The notes under the pieces were generated by a model. The model made no database searches, was not told the origin of the DNA, and worked only from the letters and a program-made list of their open reading frames with translations. A program made the position numbers and the translations under genes. From a virus, in the IMG/VR virus record IMGVR_UViG_3300009181_000058, positions 1-64,000 of that record: DNA of 64,000 bases; one strand, written 5' to 3'. The first letter of the stretch is position 1, and each line of letters begins with the position of its first letter. Shown piece by piece: positions 24,516 through 31,194 of the stretch.

Positions 24516-25630
24516 TTGAGGTTGAATGTGCGGTCCACAAAGTCCAGGAACTGCTGGGGGAATTCAGCGCGAATTTTAGGGCCAAGGTCGGCCATATGCT
24601 GTTGATTATACTTACTTATTTGTTCCGCCGCAACCAGGAATTTTGCCAGGTCTTGTTGACATAGATCTTGTACCACCGCTACAATTCTATCTAGTCTGTC
24701 TTGATTGTTGTCCATTAGATCAAATGATTCGTCTATTAGATGACTGTAGGTTTGGAATCCTTGTTTTTTTAAGTCCCGATAAAAACCACAATTGGCCACT
24801 GCTATCCAGGGATGGCCCATGGCAATGGGTTTGTATATCTTTTCACTGCGCAAACTGTATGGATAATCGCATACTGTTTCTGTTACCAAACTAAAATAGG
24901 TATCAACATAAGGTTCAGCCTGTATGTAGATTTCTCCCCAATGGTCATTAAATAATTCTGCCTTGACAAAGGAGTTTTGGTGTGCCATATCCAAGCCCAC
25001 ACGAAATTGGTCAACTTCATATTTTGCGGGCAACAACTGTATTTTTGAAGGTCTGGACAACAGATCAGTTTGGTATGTGTGATGGTACACTGGTGCAATG
25101 TCTAGATTGGTCCACAATGCCTGATCTAACAATGTACGCAGACTTTCAATCATGTATTTTCTGTGCGGGCGTGTGCGGCCATTTAAAAACAAGAACTTGT
25201 AGGGTTTATGTAGTTTGGCATATATTTCATCTACTCTGGCACATTGATCACGATTTTCTTTGTACTCATATGGTTTGCACAAATAACTGTCGTAGAACAA
25301 GTGCGGTAGGTCAGATTCCATGTCACCACAGCCTACCAGGGCCATTTTGTTCTGTTTTAATAAATCTATTAGACCCAGGCGTTCACATTGATGTTTCAAT
25401 GTACTAGATCCTTCTGTAGGGTTGGCCAACACAGGATAAAAGAAACCAGTACTGGCCAATTCTTTAATCTTCACATGGTGCTGATTGAATGCTTGACGAC
25501 TTATCACTGTGACAGAGCCTGCTTGCGGCTCATGCTGATCAAAATCCCAAAATGTATTGTCACAAAACTGTGCTATCTGTGGATATATTTCACAGAAAGT
25601 ATCGCATATGAGTTTATGTGTTTTTGGCAT
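24512..25630 (-). CDS. Putative transferase, EK-KP family, 372 aa
   Basis: Fifth member. I start at the ATG at 25630 (MPKTHKLICDTF...), because the frame runs further upstream only as an overlap with the radical SAM gene. Near residue 258 it has LRSEKIYKPIAMGHPWIAV followed by YRDLKKQGFQTYSHLIDESFD; the middle segment is FLFLNGRTRPHRKYMIESL. VGCGDMESD near residue 113 is a possible glycine-rich turn. It overlaps the radical SAM gene at 25614 by 17 nt and its paralogue at 23418 by 4 nt. Confidence 0.62.
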   Translation of the reverse strand: MPKTHKLICDTFCEIYPQIAQFCDNTFWDFDQHEPQAGSVTVISRQAFNQHHVKIKELASTGFFYPVLANPTEGSSTLKHQCERLGLIDLLKQNKMALVGCGDMESDLPHLFYDSYLCKPYEYKENRDQCARVDEIYAKLHKPYKFLFLNGRTRPHRKYMIESLRTLLDQALWTNLDIAPVYHHTYQTDLLSRPSKIQLLPAKYEVDQFRVGLDMAHQNSFVKAELFNDHWGEIYIQAEPYVDTYFSLVTETVCDYPYSLRSEKIYKPIAMGHPWIAVANCGFYRDLKKQGFQTYSHLIDESFDLMDNNQDRLDRIVAVVQDLCQQDLAKFLVAAEQISKYNQQHMADLGPKIRAEFPQQFLDFVDRTFNLK

Positions 25631-26993
25631 GATACTCACATTCGGCCCACCAGGCACGCATTTCAGGAAATGTTGCCAAGAAGTCTGTGCCTCGGCGGCA
25701 ATCATGTTCCGCAAAGAAACGATAAAAATCTGCACGAGCCACAGAATGATCTTGTGCCTGCGCACTACGCATCCAGGCAATGTCTCTATCCAGGCGTGCC
25801 ACTTCATAGTCTTTGAATCCGTGATAGGGATTGGTGTCTGTGATTAAATTTTGACTCATCCAGTCTCGAACACTTTCTAGTCGCTGTGCATATGATTCAG
25901 GCAAGGTCTGTAGGCTTTGCCAGGCAGGCTGTCTAAGCACAGGTGTATCAAACCACACACGCTGATATGTTGTGCTATGTTTCCGACGTAGTTCCAGTAT
26001 GCCCTCCAGCAGTTGTTGCAGACTGCTCACTGACAGATTGTTCATTGTGATAATAAACGTTAGACTGTTGTAGGAGGGCACTTGAGTCAAGTATTGATCC
26101 ACACGTGACCACACTAGATCAAACGTCATACCGTGTCGCATGTACTCTGCTTGAGCACCCCAGCCATCTAAACTCACATACTGCATGAAATGTTCTATGC
26201 GGCCATCACAAATGGTTTTGACAGCGGTCAGATACTTTTGAAACAACACTTCATCTACTGAGAAGTTTGATGTAACGTTCAAGTGCAGTTTCTTTGACGG
26301 ATTTTCAATCACATGGTCAAACACTCTGTATGTGTTCTTGTCCATTAGCGGTTCACCACCGGTCATTCTAAAGTGTTCCAGTGTGGGATATAGTTGGGGC
26401 CACCAGGCCCAAAATGCTTCTACATAAGGGTTATGCTCTCGGGCAGGAATAATGCGCCTATTCCCGGTAAAATGGTCCAGACTGTTGTGCGGAGTACTGG
26501 TAGCATAAGGCCCCATTCTCTGTGCTTCATCGTGCCAACTGCTACTAAATTGAGGACTACAATAACTACACTTGAGATTGCAAGCGTGATTAAAATTAAC
26601 TTCAACATAACTAGGGATAATATCATCTTCGGCTCCTGTCGAATTTTTTATTTGTTCAAAGTCCATGGCGGCCCAGGGTTCGCCCGAACGATAGTGTCGA
26701 TCACTCAATTTGCCCCGATCTTCCATGTTCCAGCAATAGGAGCATTCTTGTGGCCGCTCATTGCGCAACATTATTTGTCTCTGTTGTTTTTTGTGCTCGG
26801 TATTGTGTAGAGCACTGGGATTGAGTTTGACTGCTTCGGGGTCTATGGCATGTAGCGGTGGATGGTAGCAGGAATTGTTGAGTCCTGTAGGCAAGTGCAG
26901 GCTGACTTGTTTCCATTTGGCCAAACATAGTGCAGGACCCAGTTTGTCTTTCATTTGCTCTGCTGAGCCCATGAACACACTCTTGTTATCCAT
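25614..26993 (-). CDS. Radical SAM protein, CxHPP subtype (5 of 5)
   Basis: 459 residues. The radical SAM motif is C138-NLK-C142-SY-C145, with GGEPLM downstream. N-terminal cysteines are C23 (LCLAKW), C42 (SCYHPPLHAIDP) and C84/C87 (CSYCW). It pairs with the 443-residue protein as a second subtype in which CxHPP replaces the Cys-Cys pair. The start ATG overlaps the upstream stop (TAATG). The two subtypes may act on different substrates, or successively on one. Confidence 0.85.
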   Translation of the reverse strand: MDNKSVFMGSAEQMKDKLGPALCLAKWKQVSLHLPTGLNNSCYHPPLHAIDPEAVKLNPSALHNTEHKKQQRQIMLRNERPQECSYCWNMEDRGKLSDRHYRSGEPWAAMDFEQIKNSTGAEDDIIPSYVEVNFNHACNLKCSYCSPQFSSSWHDEAQRMGPYATSTPHNSLDHFTGNRRIIPAREHNPYVEAFWAWWPQLYPTLEHFRMTGGEPLMDKNTYRVFDHVIENPSKKLHLNVTSNFSVDEVLFQKYLTAVKTICDGRIEHFMQYVSLDGWGAQAEYMRHGMTFDLVWSRVDQYLTQVPSYNSLTFIITMNNLSVSSLQQLLEGILELRRKHSTTYQRVWFDTPVLRQPAWQSLQTLPESYAQRLESVRDWMSQNLITDTNPYHGFKDYEVARLDRDIAWMRSAQAQDHSVARADFYRFFAEHDCRRGTDFLATFPEMRAWWAECEYHAKNT

Positions 26994-27919
26994 TACCAGC
27001 CCTCTTGTTGACGAATAATGTCTATTTCTCTAGTCATGATGCCACGGTTTGTAAAGTTTGATCGATAGTGATGCTTGAAGAATTGGCTTTGTTCTGCTTC
27101 CAGCATGGCCAAGGGCAGGTCTAGTGTGGTCCCTAATTCTTCTGCCACACGGTTGGCCAGCAAGCGCGGATCACTATCCTTTACTGTGTCCCACAGTTCA
27201 CGTAGTCGTTCAAAGTCCTGTACCATTATGTAATCCACATTGGTCAGCATGGTCATATATGTGCCCATACGACTTCCTGCAATGCACCACATGCCATTTT
27301 CCACATCTGCACCCACGTTGTGCCAAATAGTCAAATTATCTAGGTTGCGTTGATGCACACGTTGTTTGAAGTCTTGTATAGTGGGTTTGGAACCTTGATT
27401 CAAACACATCTTTACACCTTCACGAAAGCCGGCACGCCAGGCATGGAATGGGCTTTGGTTGGGATAAGTTGTGCTGTAGCAGTCATGCATGGCCCAGTAC
27501 AAGGGATCAAAACAAAACTCTACCACAGTTTCATCGCGTCCGTCTGTATTCTCGTGTGTGCGCATGTTCATCACATGTTCTCGAGTCCATGAACTCAGGC
27601 CACCATTGCCATACATGAGTCCGTTCACATGATTACGAGCCCGCCACCGGAACACAGCCCGCTCATGGTCTGATGTGGCAAAATCAAGTGTTTGATTAAA
27701 AAACGCCGGATCGGGGATATTGTCTCCATCCACAAGGATAAATCTTTCGGTGTCACTTGCCAGGGCCGCGGCTTTGTGTGCCGCATCGCTTCCCAGTACA
27801 CCATCGACCCTACGGGCCCAAGGCACCATGTTTTTAATTCGGATCCAATATTGTTCTTTTTCGGGTTCGTCATATGATAGGTAGATGCAGTCTAGGTCTG
27901 CAATGTCAATAGGATTCAT
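26993..27919 (-). CDS. GT-A-like glycosyltransferase, 308 aa
   Basis: The N-terminal half looks like a GT-A fold: a first strand DLDCIYLSYDEP, then RRVDGVLGSDAAHKAAALAS, and FILVD64-G-D66-NIPD, a DxD-type metal and nucleotide-sugar motif. Further on are ARNHVNGLMYGNGG and FHAWRAGFREGVKM, which are shared with the C-terminal part of the 668-residue protein at 8850, so the two are homologues. It probably transfers a sugar; donor and acceptor are unknown. It overlaps the gene upstream by 14 nt. Confidence 0.7.
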   Translation of the reverse strand: MNPIDIADLDCIYLSYDEPEKEQYWIRIKNMVPWARRVDGVLGSDAAHKAAALASDTERFILVDGDNIPDPAFFNQTLDFATSDHERAVFRWRARNHVNGLMYGNGGLSSWTREHVMNMRTHENTDGRDETVVEFCFDPLYWAMHDCYSTTYPNQSPFHAWRAGFREGVKMCLNQGSKPTIQDFKQRVHQRNLDNLTIWHNVGADVENGMWCIAGSRMGTYMTMLTNVDYIMVQDFERLRELWDTVKDSDPRLLANRVAEELGTTLDLPLAMLEAEQSQFFKHHYRSNFTNRGIMTREIDIIRQQEGW

Positions 27920-28238
27920 GTGTTTTCATACTCCATCTTTGGTAAGGCTCTGTTGCAGGCACTACTATGGCCACGTTGTCGGGATGGCAAGCAGTTCCTG
28001 TATCTGTAGGTGTAAGTCTGCGCACAGCAGATTTTAATTCAATCAGTTGACCCGCTTGCACTCGAACATTCATGGGTGCCCGAGCATAAGTTTCAGCATC
28101 AACATCAATGTATGTACCAGGTAAATCTTCCATGCTGTAGGTTATTGGCTCACCTGATTCGTCGTGGTACAAGCGCCATGACACTGATTGTGGTTCAGGC
28201 ATGGCATGCAAGATTGCCCAGAATTCTTCAGCGTTCAT
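27906..28238 (-). CDS. Hypothetical protein, 110 aa
   Basis: I start at the ATG at 28238 (MNAEEFWAILHAM...), leaving an 11-nt overlap with the upstream gene; a start at 28274 would extend it. The protein has a helix, then a beta-rich part (YRLYHDESGEPITYS-like, GTYIDVDAETYARAP, VRVQAGQLIEL). Its conserved-looking end PATEPYQRWSMKTH contains several aromatic residues. No known domain. It lies between two glycosyltransferase-like genes and shares their operon. Confidence 0.65.
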   Translation of the reverse strand: MNAEEFWAILHAMPEPQSVSWRLYHDESGEPITYSMEDLPGTYIDVDAETYARAPMNVRVQAGQLIELKSAVRRLTPTDTGTACHPDNVAIVVPATEPYQRWSMKTHESY

Positions 28239-29013
28239 GGTGCCAATTCTTAACGTTGTAATGAAATGCACCACGTTGCACGACAGTGTTTACTCGCAGT
28301 TCATAATCGCGGTATTCACAAATCAATTCGTCCACCCAAGGATCTCGCTTGGCGGCAATAATATGACGTTTCATGTGTATGATAGTGGGGTAACTGGCAA
28401 AAGGCATGGTACATGTTTCAGGTCCCTGGATCATGGCCGCAATGGCATATACCACATCCGTCGACGGTGACTGTTCGGGAAATTTTAACATGGCACGATA
28501 CTGCGGCCAGTTTTCAAATATGTTGCGTACAGTCACAAAGAACTCCTGTGCTGTTTTACTCAAGCGCCAGTAGGTAATTGCATTGTAAACATCTGGCAAA
28601 TGGTTGGCATCAAACACTTGACGATAGTGTCTAGACTTGGCTCGCTGATCTTTCCAGTCTCTACAGCCTGTTGATACCACTACATCACGATGACGTAACA
28701 TGGTCCACCAGTGATCAACAGGGCTGGTGATCAACATGTCTGCCTCTAGTTTGATTGTTTCACGGAATGGTGTAGCGTTGAACACTTGCCAGTCATTGGC
28801 ATAAGGGTTAGCCGTATCAATGGGAAACGGAAACTTGCGAACGTAATCGAACAAATGATCAGGCTCACGGTCTTCATTGGTCAACAAACAAATTTTTGCA
28901 TCAGGGTGCCAGTACTTGATGGTCTTGGCCAGAGTTTCACTGCAATTCACATAGTCTGTGTCTTGAGTATTAGTTGCTACTATTAGGTAGCCTTTTTCCT
29001 CAACAGGTTTCAA
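28228..29013 (-). CDS. Glycosyltransferase-like protein (GT-A type), 261 aa
   Basis: The first strand GYLIVATNTQDTDYV and ICLLTNEDREPD, then ETIKLE90-A-D92-MLITSPVDHWW, fit the pattern of GT8-type or DUF-type sugar transferases in which ExD or DxD binds metal and nucleotide. The following stretch VVVSTGCRDWKDQ and NAITYWRLSKTAQEFF continue that pattern. The protein at 29000 is a relative with LDAD at the same place. It is soluble and acts probably in the cytoplasm on an activated sugar. Confidence 0.7.
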   Translation of the reverse strand: MKPVEEKGYLIVATNTQDTDYVNCSETLAKTIKYWHPDAKICLLTNEDREPDHLFDYVRKFPFPIDTANPYANDWQVFNATPFRETIKLEADMLITSPVDHWWTMLRHRDVVVSTGCRDWKDQRAKSRHYRQVFDANHLPDVYNAITYWRLSKTAQEFFVTVRNIFENWPQYRAMLKFPEQSPSTDVVYAIAAMIQGPETCTMPFASYPTIIHMKRHIIAAKRDPWVDELICEYRDYELRVNTVVQRGAFHYNVKNWHHER

Positions 29014-29806
29014 TTATTTTCTCCAAATGTTGTTTACCCATGGCATGAAAGTCTTGATTGCGTACGGTGGTCCAACGTGGGCGCTTGTGTTGGTCTATAT
29101 AATCTATTCTGTAGCAATCTTTGCTGGTTCTAGTCACAGTATGTTCAGGGGTGACACTGGCTAGATCCCAAGGCACACTTTTATATTCCAATGTTTGTCC
29201 ATTTACAATATTGAGTGCTATGCTTAGTGCATGATCATTGCGATAGGTAGAACTGGCGATTCGATACAGATCTTTATAGTGCCGCCAGTTGGCTCGAATC
29301 ATTCGCATGCAGTCAAATATCAATTGAGCATGAGTGCTCTTCCGAAACATCATTACTGTGGCCCATGACATGGGCATATTGTATTCACCGTAGTGATTTA
29401 ATCCTACAAAATTATCAACTCCAGTAATGTCATAAGCATGATCATGTGCCAAGAACTCTTGATTGCTATCGAGTAAGATCTTTAACTGATCACTGGCCAC
29501 CACATAGTCAGCGTCCAGTACTAGGGTTTGATCCCAAGGAGAAAGAGTATAGGCATCAGTTCTACCTGCGTTGTGCCACGTAACAGTTGCCTGATAATCC
29601 TCAAACCAACGTGTTCCTCCCGATTCAGGTGCGGCGCTGATGACTTGATCAAAGCCCCGAAGTCGCGGATCCTCGGGCCGGGTATCAGTGACCACGGCGG
29701 TAGGTATGTTGAGGTGCCTACGAATGTTTCTAGCACTCCACTCAGCCATAGCAACGTAGTCGGTCGATTCATTGTCAAAAGCAAATATCAGTGCGCCTGT
29801 GGTCAT
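29000..29806 (-). CDS. Glycosyltransferase-like protein (GT8-type DxD), 268 aa
   Basis: 268 residues with ALIFAFDNESTDYVAMAEW, PTAVVTDTRPED, QTLVLD98-A-D100-YVVASDQL and MSWATVMMFRKSTHAQLIF, in the order seen in GT8-like glycosyltransferases (nucleotide-sugar binding, DxD, acceptor region). It is a paralogue of the 261-residue protein next door. A 14-nt overlap separates them and a 4-nt overlap (ATGA) ties it to the conserved protein at 29803. Confidence 0.75.
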   Translation of the reverse strand: MTTGALIFAFDNESTDYVAMAEWSARNIRRHLNIPTAVVTDTRPEDPRLRGFDQVISAAPESGGTRWFEDYQATVTWHNAGRTDAYTLSPWDQTLVLDADYVVASDQLKILLDSNQEFLAHDHAYDITGVDNFVGLNHYGEYNMPMSWATVMMFRKSTHAQLIFDCMRMIRANWRHYKDLYRIASSTYRNDHALSIALNIVNGQTLEYKSVPWDLASVTPEHTVTRTSKDCYRIDYIDQHKRPRWTTVRNQDFHAMGKQHLEKIIETC

Positions 29807-30111
29807 CGGTTACGGTTGAGATTTTCATGTTCTACCCGCCAGGCATTCATTTGCTCTTGCCAGCGAGCATGTGATAGAGCAAACAATTCGGGAACATTTA
29901 CTTTTACCGGAGTTTCGTATAGGTCCAGTAACACAACATCCTTGTCCTGGGCACAGGCCAACAACACACATTGCAGTTCAGGTCCGGCACGCCACATTCC
30001 GCCTGCATGGGCAAACAACATTCGGGCCTCGTATTTTTCTTTTAGGGTGCGCCTAGCGGTGGCGTGATCGAATCTAGCCCGTGCATGGGCCACAAGTTTT
30101 TCAGTTTCCAT
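29803..30111 (-). CDS. Conserved phage protein, 102 aa
   Basis: I start at the ATG at 30111 (METEKLVAHARARFDH...) rather than 15 bases further out. A helical N-terminus with repeated Arg/Ala/His leads to EKYEARMLFAHAGGMW, then a strand-rich segment DVVLLDLYETPVKVNV and ARWQEQMNAW. The same pattern recurs, by memory, as a conserved small protein near the fibre genes of T4-like marine phages. It is the first gene after the structural module's terminator, and TATAAT sits right before its start. Confidence 0.75.
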   Translation of the reverse strand: METEKLVAHARARFDHATARRTLKEKYEARMLFAHAGGMWRAGPELQCVLLACAQDKDVVLLDLYETPVKVNVPELFALSHARWQEQMNAWRVEHENLNRNR

Positions 30112-30117
30112 AGATTT

Positions 30118-30123
30118 ATTATA
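30118..30123 (-). promoter_or_regulatory. Possible -10 box for the central minus-strand operon
   Basis: On the minus strand, TATAAT lies 6 bases ahead of the ATG at 30111 and directly after the T-tract of the terminator. There is no good -35 (TAGACT at 17 bases). TATAATAAAT is also loosely like the late-promoter cores. If used, the mRNA would start at or near the ATG. Confidence 0.35.
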
Positions 30124-30152
30124 CAAGAAAAAGAGGTAGAAGTCTACCTCTT
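30122..30152 (-). terminator. Intrinsic terminator closing the structural operon
   Basis: Read on the minus strand, AAGAGGTAG (30152-30144), loop ACTT, CTACCTCTT (30139-30131) forms a perfect 9-bp stem and runs into TTTCTTG. It lies 19 nt after the last structural gene and just before the next gene's start, so it separates late structural transcription from the central operon. Confidence 0.82.
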
Positions 30153-30170
30153 GAGCAGGAGTTTAACCGA

Positions 30171-31181
30171 TTAGGCTACTGAAGCGGCAATAGCCGGAGT
30201 ACCCCAAGTATTAGTCAATGATGCTGTGCTTGGTGGAATGTAAGTGACCAAGGTAGTTGGTGCTGAGCCCACAATTGTGGTTGAGGGACTGGCAGTTCCT
30301 GTACCGCCTGAAATATCAGCAGTGGTACCTGCACCCGATGACCCATCACTTACCCAGGTTGTGACCAAGGTCAACACTGTGGAACTTGTGGCTGTGGCTG
30401 TGGTACGAATGTACTCTCCCGAATACGGAGCGGTTGCGTTGTTTAATTGGAATATGGTTGCAGGAGTGCCAGTAAGATTGTACCAGCCTGTTGTGGTGGC
30501 AAGAGTGGTTTGTGTTCCACCTGTGCCGCTGAGACGTGTGGTTCCTGTGTAACTTTGACCTGCAATGGTCTGGGCCGCTGAATTCACACGACCAGTAAGG
30601 TTGATTGTGCCGCACTGTCCAGCAAAAGTGTTCCAATCTGGATCTGAGTCGGTTCCTGTGGAACTCTTGCCATACTTGATACGCACAATGCCGCCTGCAT
30701 TCCAAAAATAACGTGCTTGGTCAGCCGTCGGAAATGTCACAGTGTGTGTAAACGTAATGGTCCAGGCTGCCTGCGCTGCACCAGTGGCTGTGGTTTTGCT
30801 TGTGGTGCCCGAGAATGTTCCGTATTCAGTTCCCGAGGCCGCGGCGTTGCCACGATTGGTCGTGACACTGGTCAGGTCGGCATTGAGTGCTGCCAAAATG
30901 CCAATTGTTTGCCCTGAAGTGGGTGCTGATCTTGCGGTGAGTGTGGTTGAGGTTTGTGTTCCTGCTGTGGCCAAGTTGTTGACCAGGCTGGCCCATTGTG
31001 TAGCTGTGACTGTACTGGCGGCTGAGGGATTTGCCACTGCTGTTTGTCCCCAACCTTTGTCGGTGGCGCCAACTCCCCAGATGTCATTTAAGTTGGCCCC
31101 GGCTGTGCCGCCACTGGCAGTGGGTCCAACAAAACCATTATAGTCTGCCGCTTGTATTAGTCCTGCACTTGAATATGTCAT
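30171..31181 (-). CDS. Fibre-like structural protein, 336 aa
   Basis: A 336-residue protein of very biased composition: Thr, Ser, Gly and Ala dominate, with almost no Cys. The N-terminus reads SAGLIQAADYNGFVG and the middle has repeated STTTL/TTA-like stretches. Low-complexity, beta-prone sequence of this kind is typical of tail fibres or decoration proteins in marine T4-like phages. AAGGAAAAG precedes the ATG at 31181. It is the last gene of the structural operon, 19 nt before a terminator. Which receptor it contacts cannot be inferred. Confidence 0.65.
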   Translation of the reverse strand: MTYSSAGLIQAADYNGFVGPTASGGTAGANLNDIWGVGATDKGWGQTAVANPSAASTVTATQWASLVNNLATAGTQTSTTLTARSAPTSGQTIGILAALNADLTSVTTNRGNAAASGTEYGTFSGTTSKTTATGAAQAAWTITFTHTVTFPTADQARYFWNAGGIVRIKYGKSSTGTDSDPDWNTFAGQCGTINLTGRVNSAAQTIAGQSYTGTTRLSGTGGTQTTLATTTGWYNLTGTPATIFQLNNATAPYSGEYIRTTATATSSTVLTLVTTWVSDGSSGAGTTADISGGTGTASPSTTIVGSAPTTLVTYIPPSTASLTNTWGTPAIAASVA

Positions 31182-31194
31182 TTTCTTTTCCTTG

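Noticed and set aside
30140-30200. A tRNA-like stretch (CGGTTAAACTCC resembling a T-arm) after the fibre gene
   Set aside because: No acceptor or anticodon stem can be drawn; the neighbouring hairpin is explained by the intrinsic terminator.
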